In this document: piece by piece, positions 46,721 through 56,854 of the stretch
Layout of the letters: each line of letters opens with the position of its first letter
Position numbering within the stretch: position 1 is the stretch's first letter
NCBI GenBank assembly: GCA_049487715.1
Contig: CP150549.1
Coordinates: 372,001 to 436,000 of the forward strand
Direction of reading: 5' to 3'
From: Pycnococcus provasolii
Lineage: Eukaryota > Chlorophyta > Pseudoscourfieldiophyceae > Pseudoscourfieldiales
Length of the DNA: 64,000 nucleotides
The notes under the pieces: model-generated
Told to the model about the DNA's origin: nothing
Database searches by the model: none
What the model saw: the letters and a program-made list of their open reading frames with translations, nothing else
Program-made: the position numbers and the translations under genes

Positions 46721-47024
46721 ATGACGGATCAGCGGCCACTGACTGATGCGTGTTGATGGGACAATGGGGGGGTGGTAAATATGAAATACCAAAATACCCA
46801 CCCCTTGGACTATTTCTTTTTGGATTGATTTTTAAAGTACCCTTTGCATAGTCTACAGTAGTACTAGTTATCCCCCTGACCCCCTCCTTTTTGGGTGGTA
46901 TGATAAAGTTTAATAATAATTCACTGTGGGTGCCGCCTACGCCTTGCTGTGGCGGCTGACTGATCAATACTCAAGAGTGGCTTCAGTGGCTTCAGTGGCA
47001 GCTCTCGCGCCCTTTGTTTGGTGT
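46721..47024. promoter_or_regulatory. Divergent promoter, GT29 / DEDD exonuclease
   Basis: 304 bp with TTTAAAGTACCC near 46831 and GATAAAGTTTAATAATAATTC at ~46901, resembling the GGTAAAGTTTAC motif upstream of U1-C. No telomeric tract here. Confidence 0.4.
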
Positions 47025-48296
47025 ATGCTCAGTGGCTCGGTGTGGCTCAGTGCCAGCCATTCGCTTCGTGGCCTTGTGAAGGGGCGACGACTCGCCAGCG
47101 TTTGTTCAGGCGAATACTCAGCCGCGTGCTCGCGTTCGGTTGGCAAGGGCGTCTCATCCGCTGGTTCATCCGTTCACGCGTTCGGGAGTTTGGCGTCTGC
47201 ATCGCCTCGTCACGCGAATCAGACTGCTCACTTGGTCGCGGAAAACACAAAGCGACACACAGCCGGATTTGCGGCGGCGAACTTGAACCTGGTATCCGGC
47301 GGTCGCGTTCAACAAACGCAACAGCGCGTCGTGCTTGAGCCTGCGCGTATACGACACTTTCACCAGTTTGAACCTGGTGCTACAGAGCAGACGAAGCCGT
47401 CCGTGGAAGCGTGGACTTGGCCGCAGCCTGACGAGTGGCTACACTGGAACGACGACAACGCAGACGACATGCCCACGCCAAGAGGACCGCCGAAGTTTGA
47501 CTTCCCACTGTACGCCCTTTCGCTGGACGTTGAGACGACAGGAACGAGACTCGGCGTCGACAAGTTGATTTCCGTTGGTGCCGCGGTGATGGCAGCAGAG
47601 TCGCAGATTGCAGAGACCGTAACCCTCGACACGGTGCGCGTTGACTTCAAGGTAAATTATCCAGAGGACTTCGAGCCGCGATGTCTGGCGCAGTTTTGGG
47701 ATCAGCCGCCCAACGGGCGCACCGATACGAACCCGCTCAGTGAAACGCTCCTTCCCGCTCTTCAGGAAAATGCGCTCGAGGCAAATGAAGCTGCACAGAC
47801 GTTCTACGCGTGGTGGCTTCGTGCGTGCCAGAGATTTCCAGGCTTTTACCTCGTTACCGATAATCCCACGCTCGACGTTGGCATGATGGATATCGCTCTT
47901 CACCAAGCCGCGTTACCCAACTTCCACTCGCTGTGCACGCGACCTGATGGTAGCCTGCATCTGCCCGTTGACATGACCAGCCTCGCGTGTGGTTTCGTTC
48001 CGTACGGCGGCACACCCGGTCACTATATGGCGGCTGGCACGCGCTGGGCGCGCATGCATCACGTGATTCCGTACGAGACGCGCAATCAGTGTCCGTATGA
48101 GTACGGCAGGCACGATCCGCTCGAGGACGCGAAGCGCAACGGCTGGATGTTCGTCGAGAGCATGAAGCTCGTGTACCGGCGAGGCACACGTCCTCCGCCT
48201 GGCGCAGGTCGAGGAGGGTATTCTTCTCGACGAGGCGGCGACTTCCTCTCTGGACCTGGGCGCGGCGCCGGTCCCGCGGGCGGGTTCGTGCGGTAG
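47025..48296 (+). CDS. DEDDh-family 3'-5' exonuclease (RNase T-like), possibly organelle-targeted
   Basis: 423 residues from the ATG at 47025-47027 (frame opens at GTG 46926). Residues 1-90 are Ser/Arg/Ala-rich with almost no acid, like a transit peptide. The exonuclease fold begins FDFPLYALSLDVETTGTRLG (ExoI DxE at ~165), followed by LISVGAAV, a middle QFWDQPPNG block, VTDNPTLDVGMMD (ExoII Asp ~280) and YGRHDPLEDAKRNG (ExoIII HxxxxD, ~363). All four acidic metal ligands and the general-base His are present. The C-terminus is RGG-rich, suggesting RNA binding. Substrate (RNA end trimming or DNA) is not determined by sequence. Confidence 0.82.
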   Translation: MLSGSVWLSASHSLRGLVKGRRLASVCSGEYSAACSRSVGKGVSSAGSSVHAFGSLASASPRHANQTAHLVAENTKRHTAGFAAANLNLVSGGRVQQTQQRVVLEPARIRHFHQFEPGATEQTKPSVEAWTWPQPDEWLHWNDDNADDMPTPRGPPKFDFPLYALSLDVETTGTRLGVDKLISVGAAVMAAESQIAETVTLDTVRVDFKVNYPEDFEPRCLAQFWDQPPNGRTDTNPLSETLLPALQENALEANEAAQTFYAWWLRACQRFPGFYLVTDNPTLDVGMMDIALHQAALPNFHSLCTRPDGSLHLPVDMTSLACGFVPYGGTPGHYMAAGTRWARMHHVIPYETRNQCPYEYGRHDPLEDAKRNGWMFVESMKLVYRRGTRPPPGAGRGGYSSRRGGDFLSGPGRGAGPAGGFVR

Positions 48297-48512
48297 CTAA
48301 AAAGTTTGAAGCTATTCTGTACAGTAAATAAATGAACGTGAAGCACCACACTCCCTGAATTATAAAGGTTGTGAGTGATTTTTGATCAACCCAGCATCAA
48401 TGCCCCCAGCCGTTCTAGCTTTGCGCAACCTCCAACATTTTGAGTTACAACAATCAAGAAGTCAAAAAAAAGCTGAGATCTATCTCTCTCTCTGTATGCG
48501 TGTGAACGTAGT

Positions 48513-48701
48513 TTACTCAGCAGTGTTTAAGCGGACGCCATTGGCGCCGTACACCCACATTTCAAACTCAAAGCCTTTGTCACGGCTTGCGGAGGCTTTT
48601 TCTGCAACGCCGTAAAATGAGGCTGTGTACTCGCTCTTCACCTCGATCATCCGGTTCTCCGCCGGTATGAAGATGTCGACGAAGTACCGATGGGGCCATC
48701 G
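48513..48701 (-). pseudogene. C-terminal remnant of a PD-(D/E)xK-like nuclease of phage/giant-virus type
   Basis: A 62-codon open stretch bounded by TGA (48702-48704) and TAA (48513-48515) with no ATG. It reads HRYFVDIFIPAENRMIEVKS, then a helix, then GFEFEMWVYGANGVRL. The pattern RYxxDxxIPxxNxxIEVKS...GYxFExWVY is the C-terminal nuclease module seen in phage and large-DNA-virus proteins (Asp and ExK catalytic residues present). The part upstream in another frame (TSDDG at ~48705) suggests a one-base break. Presented as a non-functional fragment. Confidence 0.55.
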
Positions 48702-49187
48702 TCAGACGTCCACCACACTTCCCAAATTCCCACCTGTGTTGCATGGCATGAACGCGGACGGCGCATGCTACGCGCGAATCCCAGAAAGTTATTATTATTC
48801 GTGATGCAGCTAGCAACAGATGCGTTTGCGCAACTCGTCAGTGATCCCATACTATAGACGCGACCAAGAGGAACTGGCCGCGATGGTAAAACATCTCTTC
48901 CCAGTTGAAAATTGACTGCTTCGAAAAGTCGGGGTCGCGTCTGCGGTGACCATCCAATGGAACGCAGTGCGTGCACGCCGACGTCACGTTCCATCTTTCG
49001 ACGGTTGGAACGGTTAGGAGCGTGTCATCGCGGAGGTTTGTTTGTCCGAACATGCGGTGAACCTTAAGGGCAGCCAAAGTTTTTGAGTCATACACGACGG
49101 TCACTTCTGTGTTAAGGTTTGGGGTTTCTTTTTGGTTTTCTATTGGGGTTTCCCTTAGGGGATCCCGGTCCTCTTTATTTTGGATAT

Positions 49188-49684
<497 letters not shown>

Positions 49685-49737
49685 ACTTCGACAGGTGATG
49701 TGTCGTACTACAAACCCCTAAAACTCCAACACAGTGC

Positions 49738-50217
49738 ATGCTCACGAGATCCCGACGTCGTCAAGGACAGATCTCAAGCGAGCAAGAGGGACGCGACGTC
49801 ACTGACGAGGCACCAAGCGTAGACGGCGAGGGTACCGAAGAGCCGACAGCGATGAACGACGGTGGAGATGCAAACGCGAGCGGTAGCAGGTCGTCGAACC
49901 TAAGTCCGCTCACGGGATCCGAGACATCGGAGGAGGCGGCGATAGATGGTGGCTCAGAACTCTTGGTGCAACAATATGATGACGGGGGTACTGGCACGCC
50001 CCACGCCCGGCGCGCTCTGCCGGACGTCGCTCGCGCCGCACGCGCGTCGCCGGGCGCCGCGCGGAACGCCGTCGACGCCGCCGACCGGTGGCGTCGTCTT
50101 CGGCAGCGCGTACGAGTCAGCCGGGACCTCGCGTCGTGCGCGAAGCCGAAGCGCGACCGGGATCCCCAACAAACTTTTTCTTTCGGGCTGATAGTGAGAG
50201 AGGGACGGATCGGGTGA
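49738..50217 (+). CDS. Weak ORF, basic/acidic low-complexity protein
   Basis: 159 codons from an ATG. It starts MLTRSRRRQGQISSEQEGRD, continues acidic and Ser/Gly-rich, then Arg/Ala-rich. No domain. The basic TRSRRR start recalls first residues of some retroelement Gag-like ORFs, but nothing else supports that. Could be chance in a GC-rich tract. Confidence 0.25.
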   Translation: MLTRSRRRQGQISSEQEGRDVTDEAPSVDGEGTEEPTAMNDGGDANASGSRSSNLSPLTGSETSEEAAIDGGSELLVQQYDDGGTGTPHARRALPDVARAARASPGAARNAVDAADRWRRLRQRVRVSRDLASCAKPKRDRDPQQTFSFGLIVREGRIG

Positions 50218-50377
50218 TTTTTGTTCCCTTTTGGAGGAACACGTCCACGTGGGGCGGGCCCCACTTTAATTTCCCCTTTTTAAAAAAAAGATGATCCGAA
50301 AAAGCAAAAGTCAAACCCACCGTGTTCGTTTCAGCAATACCAAATAGGGGAGTTCGTTGGGGCCCACCCAATCGATA

Positions 50378-51344
50378 AGCCTTGTCGACGAAGCCCTATT
50401 TTGAAAATAAGGTCGCGTGCCCCCCCCTCCCCCCCCCCCGCGCGACCTTATTTTCGCGGCAGTCCTCGGTGTGATGGCCGCGCATGCCGCGGTCGAAGCT
50501 CTCGCGTACGTGCCTGGGCAGACACCTGGCAAGCGTCGGCCGTTCAGTGTGTCAAGCCCGAAGGGTACTGCTTCATGGGGTTTGCATCGTTGCGTCTGCG
50601 GAGACAACAAGTGCCTACCTACACAGAACAACTACCACGCCGTTCCGAACAATGCTCGTGGGCAGACGTGGCTCGCTGTTTTCTTCGAAGGCGAGGAGCT
50701 CACGCATGCGGTTGAAGAGACACCGAAGGGACACAAGACATGATGTCGACATGTCGAGGTGTCCGTTGAAGGTGGTTGAGGAGGTTGCAACCGAATCCTG
50801 TCTGAGATTCTCTGGACCTAAGAGTACCGTTGTAGGATTCAGACCGGATTGTCTCGCGAGGCTCGCGAGACACCCTTTTTGGCGACAACCCCCGGAAAAC
50901 CCACTTTGTAGCCTTCACTCTTTTCTTGTCACTTTTTCCCCCCGCCGTCAGCGCCATAAGTGCCCTCGTGCACTTCGTGACAACGGGGATACGTGACGAG
51001 CATAACGTGAGGTACGTGTTCTAAAGCACAGGCCGTTGACGCCCATCTTCTATCGTAGTAATGTCTTACAAGAAGTTTGAAATTCAGACTGAGAAGGGTG
51101 CGACAGGTGCTGAGAAAGGCTTCTGAGAAAGTTCCCAGCACCAGGCATAGTCCTGAGAAGACTGTTTGGGGAGGGGACAGAAAGAGGGAAAGAAAGAAAG
51201 AAAGGTTTAGGGCAGATTGCCACTCTGTCCCTGTATGTACAAGGGTGTTGGGCCTATTTGCCAACAGGAAAAGGTGGTCTCCTAACCCGGACTTAAATTT
51301 ACGACCTTTTTGCCCCGCGACCTTATTTTTCTGTCGACAAGGCT
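50378..51344. mobile_element. MITE-like element with TA target duplication, ending just before the kinase ATG
   Basis: Terminal inverted repeats AGCCTTGTCGAC (50378-50389) and GTCGACAAGGCT (51333-51344), each flanked by TA as in Tc1/mariner-type insertions. A second inverted block, AAAATAAGGTCGCG (~50404-50417) versus CGCGACCTTATTTTT (~51317-51331), extends the similarity with a ~12-bp length difference. No transposase frame is visible in the 967 bp, so it is non-autonomous. The right end is 14 bp from the kinase ATG. Confidence 0.6.
50403..50455. repeat. Perfect 15-bp inverted repeat around a poly-C loop
   Basis: GAAAATAAGGTCGCG (50403-50417) and CGCGACCTTATTTTC (50441-50455) flank a 23-base, nearly pure C spacer. 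It lies inside the left end of the MITE-like element. Confidence 0.8.
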
Positions 51345-51357
51345 TATTAATCCATCA

Positions 51358-53727
51358 ATGGGCGGTGCGTCTTCGTCGGATGGCGGCGGTGGGAGTGGTG
51401 GTGGTGGTGGTGGTGGTGGTGGTGGTGGTGGTCGTGGTGGTGGTGGTCGTCGATCGCTTGGATCGCTTGGCCTTGGGTTTTGTCTGAAACCTGGTGGTGA
51501 CAGGGGGGGTGAGAGGGGTGGTCAGACCAGCACTCCTCCTCCTGGTATGAGTAGTGGTACTCCTCGTGGTAGTTCTAAGAAGAAGAATCGTCTGAATCAG
51601 CCTCAGAATCTTCATCAGGGGGCTCGACGTCGTAGTGGTGAATGTCTCGAACAACCTGATGCCAGTGGCAACAACCATGAGTCTAAGAAGAAGAATGACA
51701 ACAAGCATGCTGCTGCCGCTGGTGATGACGGACAACAACAACAACAACAACAACAAGAAGTTCTTCCTCAGCAACCTCCGTTTGGACTCACGCTCGCGAC
51801 GCATAAGCCGCTCGGGCTCGTGGGCATTGGTGCCGCGGGAACGTGTTTCGCCATGCGTGACGTAGCCACGGGAAAGACAGTCGCAGTCAAGGCGATTCCA
51901 CGTGGGCCGTCGCTTTCCACGGACTACGTGTATCGGGAAATCGCGCTGCAGAGCTCACTTCCGCGTCATCCGAACGTCATACCGCTGCACGAGGTCATCC
52001 TCACGCCCAACCACCTCGCGGTCGTGATGGACTTCGCCTCAGGCGGCGAGCTGCTGACTCTAATCGAATCGAGGCAGGCACGCGTTAGCAGGGCACGAAA
52101 GAAGTGGTACCAGAAATATGGAGGAGGAGGAGGAGGAGGAGGAGGAGGCGACAGCGACGACGATGATGAAATAGAGCTGAGAAGGGCAAGCAGCGCGCAT
52201 GGACTGGAAGCAGGGCTCACCTGCCTGAGTGAGATGGAGGCTCGCTACTTCTTCCTTCAGCTTCTCGACGTCATCGATTTTCTCCACGAGCACAACATAG
52301 CGCACAGAGACCTCAAGCTCGACAATACTCTGCTTGACTACAAGAGGTCGTCGCTCAAGCGCCCATCGGCATCGGCGTCGCCTACGAAGGTGCGTCGCAG
52401 CAACTCGTTCGCGTCGTTCGCGGGATTCGACAGACACCACGTCAAAAAAACCGACGACTTTGTCCCGCCGGTGCTGCGCGTGTGCGACTTTGGATTTGCA
52501 AAAGATTGGACAGCTGAAAACGAGAATGAAAACATGAACACGTGTGTCGGCACCCCGTGCTACATGGCCCCCGAGGTTTTGACCAAGGGAAAGCCGCTTC
52601 GCATGCGCGCGGGAGGCGGAATCACGAGCAGCAGTAGTACCAAGGACGGTGGTGGAGACGGCAGCAAGAAGGGGTACTCCGCACGAGGTGTGGACGTGTG
52701 GAGTCTCGGAGTTCTGCTCTTCGTCATGCTCGTGGGGCAATTTCCATTCGACAGCGACGGGAGCGTTCATGGTACGAATGAAGCAGCCAAGTCAGCCGCG
52801 ACGAACGCGAGTGGTGGAACTTTTGATGATAGCGACGCCGGAGGAGCGGGAAGCGAGGTGCCCCTATCGGAGACAACCGGCGACGCGGCAGCTCCTCCAT
52901 TACCACCGCGCACCGCCGCGGAGCAGGCTGAGCACATTCGTCGCGTCTACGACGATATCCTTTCCCAACAGGGGTTCCTTGACGACGACGGTGATGACGA
53001 CGACGACGACGACGACGATAATAATAAGAGAAGCAGCACCGGCAGCCTGCTGCCGCCGGTGGTGGAGGATGGTGATGATAGGGCAGCAAGAACAGCATTC
53101 AAGCAAGAACAGCAGAGCCCGGCGCGTCGTCGTCGTGCCATTAGACTGCAGAAGCGTATCCCAGCGCTGCGTTTCCTGTCGCCCGAGGCTCACGATTTGC
53201 TCTTCAACGGCATCTTTATCAAGAATCCACGAAAGCGTCTCGACATCGACGGATTGCGAAAGCATCCATGGGTGTGTGCGCCACTGGACGAGCCGTACAA
53301 ATCCACTCTCATGCGAATGCGTGCAAAGCATCCTCCTCATGCCAAAGCTGCTTATGCACCACCAGCTCCCGCCGCCGTTGCCACGGGACAGGGAGCAAAA
53401 ACGCGGAGCTCGCCGCGGCGTGGCATAGGTCCATGGGCAAAGCTCGAGTGTGAGGGCGAAGGAGAAGCAGGAGGAGAAAAGGTGGTTGAGGAGGAGGATC
53501 CAGTCGTCGTATCATCGCCACGACGACGTAGTAGCTCGATTGATGAAGAGGAGCGCGTCACAGAGGGTAAGATGAGTGCGACTTCGTCTTGTCGACTGCG
53601 TGAGCGAGACTTGGACGAACTTAAGCGCATGCTCGTCGTCGCATCGACGGAAACCAACATCAGTAGCAGTGCCGGTGAGAGTCAAGATGGCGGGGACGGA
53701 CCAATCAATTGGCGAATCAAACTTTAA
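51358..53727 (+). CDS. SnRK2-like Ser/Thr protein kinase with large insertions and N-myristoylation-type start
   Basis: 789 residues from the ATG at 51358, giving MGGASSSDGG (possible N-myristoylation). Residues 1-140 are Gly-, Ser- and Gln-rich. The kinase has a degenerate Gly loop GIGAAGTCFAM (~150), VAVKAIPRG, then EVILTPNHLAVVMDFASGGE, a segment typical of SnRK2 kinases. HRDLKLDNTLLD (~315), CDFGFAKDW (~375), VGTPCYMAPEVL (~397) and VDVWSLGVLLFVMLVG are intact, so it is probably active. Long insertions interrupt it: Gly/Asp-rich before the catalytic loop (~52.1 kb), Ser/Lys-rich between HRD and DFG (~52.35-52.45 kb), Gly/Ser after APE, and acidic repeats at 52.76-53.1 kb. The C-terminal tail is disordered. 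Confidence 0.88.
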   Translation: MGGASSSDGGGGSGGGGGGGGGGGGRGGGGRRSLGSLGLGFCLKPGGDRGGERGGQTSTPPPGMSSGTPRGSSKKKNRLNQPQNLHQGARRRSGECLEQPDASGNNHESKKKNDNKHAAAAGDDGQQQQQQQQEVLPQQPPFGLTLATHKPLGLVGIGAAGTCFAMRDVATGKTVAVKAIPRGPSLSTDYVYREIALQSSLPRHPNVIPLHEVILTPNHLAVVMDFASGGELLTLIESRQARVSRARKKWYQKYGGGGGGGGGGDSDDDDEIELRRASSAHGLEAGLTCLSEMEARYFFLQLLDVIDFLHEHNIAHRDLKLDNTLLDYKRSSLKRPSASASPTKVRRSNSFASFAGFDRHHVKKTDDFVPPVLRVCDFGFAKDWTAENENENMNTCVGTPCYMAPEVLTKGKPLRMRAGGGITSSSSTKDGGGDGSKKGYSARGVDVWSLGVLLFVMLVGQFPFDSDGSVHGTNEAAKSAATNASGGTFDDSDAGGAGSEVPLSETTGDAAAPPLPPRTAAEQAEHIRRVYDDILSQQGFLDDDGDDDDDDDDDNNKRSSTGSLLPPVVEDGDDRAARTAFKQEQQSPARRRRAIRLQKRIPALRFLSPEAHDLLFNGIFIKNPRKRLDIDGLRKHPWVCAPLDEPYKSTLMRMRAKHPPHAKAAYAPPAPAAVATGQGAKTRSSPRRGIGPWAKLECEGEGEAGGEKVVEEEDPVVVSSPRRRSSSIDEEERVTEGKMSATSSCRLRERDLDELKRMLVVASTETNISSSAGESQDGGDGPINWRIKL

Positions 53728-53834
53728 AGAATAATGTGAATGGTGTCAAGTTCCATTACTAGTACTCAATGTGCAATCTTAGCCGAAATAATCCCGTTCC
53801 CTCCCATTCCCTGATGATGATTGACTCAAGTTGG

Positions 53835-54995
53835 TTAGCCGCCAGCCGCGACTACCGCTTCCTGCGCATGCCGTGCAGCTTCAATAGCCTGCTGACTCGC
53901 TGCGGCGATCTGCGCCATTGCCCGTCCCTCCTCTCGCCACGCGGTGCACGCAGAGACATCCGCCACAGCGTCATGGTTGGCGCTGTCGAGATAGCAAGCG
54001 AGTGCGAGGTACAGGTGCCTATGAGCCGCAAGTCGTGCATTGTTGTCCGTGGCATTTGCACACTTCATGAGCTCATCTGCATTTTCATGTACTTGCTCCG
54101 GCGCGTAAAGAGCGATGGGCGAGAGGCGTCGAAAGAGATTCAAGCACGAATCGAGCTGTGCTGAATTCAAAGCACCTCTAGGATCCTGTATATCGTTGTG
54201 GGTACCATTTTCAATCTCGTAGTACAGTCGATCGTTTCCAACTCCACCTCCTTGGGTAGAAGTAGAGTTCGCTTCCGTTGCCATCATGGCTTTGGGAATG
54301 ATTGGTGGAGCCGAGATGTCAGCATCCCCAGTGACAAACACGATTGGATTCCGCACCGAGGTCAATGGAGGGGGGGTGTCGTCCAGCGTCGTCCCACCAA
54401 GCAGATACGGACTTAGAGACACGGTGACCTTTGGTGGTGCGATTGCCTTGCTGCTGTGTCGCCACGCGCTGTGCATGAGAGCCTGAGCCCCTCCCATGCT
54501 ATGTCCGACCACTGCAACGTCTGTACGCGATAACTCAATGCCACTCGCAGCTGTGACTAGCGCCCACCAATGTCGCAGCGTCGTCTCGCAAGCCGCAAGC
54601 TCATCTCGCTCCTTCGGACAGCACACTACCGCACCAAGCTTCGAGGCTGTCTCCGCAAGTGTGGCATGAAAATGATCTTTGCATGATGCGTTCCATCCCA
54701 CGCTAAATAGAACGAGCGGAAGTACTGGTGACACCCCTCCGGATGGCACAATCACGCGTGGCGTCCACACGTGGAAGCGAGGCTCATGTTTGCCATAATC
54801 CTGCTGCCCATTCGTTGTTGTTGAGGGAGGAGGAGACCACATGGGTACGTACCGAGCTGATGACAGGTCGTCGTCGACCACAAAGAGCTCCGATGTCTCT
54901 GGGAGAGGAGAGGAAGAAGATGGAGTATGCTGTTGTGCCGAAGCTACCACCACCACAGCAAGCGCTACTATCATCACATTCAGCATCATGATCAT
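53835..54995 (-). CDS. Secreted alpha/beta hydrolase (chlorophyllase/cutinase-like)
   Basis: 386 residues from the ATG at 54993-54995; the frame opens at a TTG 18 codons earlier. A hydrophobic signal peptide (MLNVMIVALAVVVVASA) is followed by a core alpha/beta hydrolase: oxyanion strand LPLVLFSVGWNA, nucleophile elbow VVGHSMGGAQA (Ser ~165), acid strand IVFVTGDADIS and catalytic-His candidate GTHND. The layout (PLVLFSxG, GHSxGG, GxxD near VTGDAD, GTHN) is that of PETase/cutinase-like and chlorophyllase-like enzymes. Substrate unknown. A C-terminal helical Ala-rich extension carries several Cys. It converges on the kinase with a 107-bp gap. Confidence 0.8.
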   Translation of the reverse strand: MIMMLNVMIVALAVVVVASAQQHTPSSSSPLPETSELFVVDDDLSSARYVPMWSPPPSTTTNGQQDYGKHEPRFHVWTPRVIVPSGGVSPVLPLVLFSVGWNASCKDHFHATLAETASKLGAVVCCPKERDELAACETTLRHWWALVTAASGIELSRTDVAVVGHSMGGAQALMHSAWRHSSKAIAPPKVTVSLSPYLLGGTTLDDTPPPLTSVRNPIVFVTGDADISAPPIIPKAMMATEANSTSTQGGGVGNDRLYYEIENGTHNDIQDPRGALNSAQLDSCLNLFRRLSPIALYAPEQVHENADELMKCANATDNNARLAAHRHLYLALACYLDSANHDAVADVSACTAWREEGRAMAQIAAASQQAIEAARHAQEAVVAAGG

Positions 54996-55104
54996 CACCA
55001 CCACCACCACAAGTGACGGAAGTGACAGATGAGACGGATGTGAAGCCAAAAAACAAATGGCGCCCTTGATGATGGTAGACCCCCTCTCGGAAAATCAGAA
55101 ATTT

Positions 55105-56459
55105 GAAATTTCTCAACGCCCAGAGCAGTCCCAACCCCCAATCGCGAACAGGCAAACAAGGTGGGTTTCACGCAGTTCACCGGAGCTGTGAGACACACGA
55201 TTCCAGAATTTTGTACCTTCAACGCGATTGGGCAGTATCTCATTATGGCCTTCGGCGCGCTTGCACATCGACAGATTCCTGAAATATTCGATGCTGCGAA
55301 GAGTTGGACGGATACGACGTGGCTGGTTACGTCTGAGGACGTCACGTCGCCGCTCGTGTACAGCAAGAGCGAGGTAAGGGCGATGAAGAAGCGCAAGCTT
55401 TCTACTGGAGCTGGGGCGGGGGCATCGACGAGCGTCGACGACGGACGATGGCACGCACCATCCCCAGACCAGCACTACGAGATCTTCAAGGAGCTGGCGC
55501 TTGCCGCTGGTGTTACGGGGATTGACAAGACAACGCACTTCCGCTTGTACGGCGCGATGTACGGTGATGCGAACGGCGCGAGAGGGGATGAGATAGAACG
55601 GCTCGGGCGCTGGTTGTCAGAAAGTGACACCACGAACACGGTGAACATCCACTACTTACGGAATTTGCCGACAGGGGCACTGCTTGCGATGGGAGCCCAT
55701 CCGCGTGACTATTACCGCATTCCGCGGGGTGACGCGTTCAACATTCAGCACCAAACATTCGACGACGATCCCCATGTGAAACGGCTGATCGAGCATTTGG
55801 TCCCAGGTTGGCTCGCGACTGCGGCGCGCACAAGGGCGGCGGCGATCGGCATGTCGAAACATCCCAGCGATCCCAAAAGCGTGTCAAATGAGCAGTTTAG
55901 CGCCGTGGTGGTGATGACGACGGCTGCGTGGCTTCAAGACGCACCGCTAATTTTGCAGAAGTACCCACACATCAGAAACGAGCCGCCGTACACGCTCCTG
56001 CAAGACCCAGCGATTAGCGAATCTTGGGTAGCTGTAAGGGATCGCGTTCTAAAAGCTGCCGAGAACGCGACCCTGGTGAATCGTGATCAGCAGGTGGAGA
56101 GGCACACGATCATTCAGCACATCGCGGCTGCCAACGAGAAGACTCGGGGCGAACTTGCCAAATGGTGCGACAATTTGCCCAAGCTCGTTGCTGACGCGGC
56201 GATAACCCGCATCGCAACAGCTCTGACTAAGCCTCCTCCACCGACCCAAGCTCCTCAACTTTCAGCTCTTAGCTCGCAGCTCGCTCCACTACTCCAAACT
56301 TCCATCTCCCCCCATCTGCCACCTCCCCTTTGTCGTCGAAGTGGTGGTGGTGGTTACTGCCTCCTGCGGTCAAGCAGGCGTCCGCCTTCGTACCGCGCAC
56401 CACCGATCCCATTAGGACGGAGACCGAAGCCCCTGTGGTGCGCGGTACGTTGCGAGTGA
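55105..56459 (+). mobile_element. Crypton/Ndc10-type tyrosine-recombinase relic, 5'-truncated
   Basis: An open frame from just after TGA at 55104 to 56459 with no ATG at its beginning. Residues match the Ndc10/Crypton recombinase core: a HxxP-E-x-C block (VRHTIPEFCTFNAIGQYLIM), KSWTDTTWL, an AGVTGIDKTTHFRLYGA segment (the T-H-x-x-R/GA motif region), DEIERLGRWLSES, the candidate nucleophile Tyr in VNIHYLRNLP, and AMGAHPRDYYRIPR. The N-terminal part of such proteins is missing, and the C-terminus decays to Pro/Arg-rich sequence. No inverted repeats expected for Cryptons. Likely a dead or 5'-truncated copy; a spliced gene is the alternative. Confidence 0.6.
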
Positions 56460-56854
56460 GCCGTTGAACGGGTAGTGAGCCAGTGACGACGACGCCGAGG
56501 ATGATGCCGAATCATGGTCGTCTTTTAGTGCGTCGGCGAGATCAGCGTGCATGAGGTCAGGCGCGAGGTCGTAGATGGACGGTGGCGGTGGCGTTGCTAT
56601 TGCCAGCTTCGGGCGAGTCTGACGCACGAGGCGGAAAGAAAGAAGAAAGAAGATAGAAAGAAGATAGAATGAAAAGAAGAAAGCACGAGCACGACTGAAA
56701 GCAAGAAAAAACCCCTACTGCCCTACCCTAGGCCTACCTCTCGCCTTTCGCCCCTTCAGTGAGGAGTACCCACGCCTTTTGAGGGGATTTCTATCGAGCA
56801 CCCTCGCAGGCTCCCCGCACCTCCTCGCTACACCTCGCAGAATCATGTAGACTT
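56460..56854. other. Intergenic gap, GAAAGAA-rich
   Basis: 395 bp with a purine-rich GAAAGAAAGAAGAAAG tract at ~56632-56700. TACCGCGCAC / GTGCGCGGTA at ~56392 and 56438 form an inverted repeat at the left edge. No gene supported. Confidence 0.4.

Noticed and set aside
50417-50743. 108-codon ORF with CVCGDNKC inside the MITE-like element
   Set aside because: No ATG, poly-C start and no recognisable domain; kept as part of the element only.
56412-56627. Minus ORF after the Crypton relic
   Set aside because: Begins at GTG, low complexity, no similarity.
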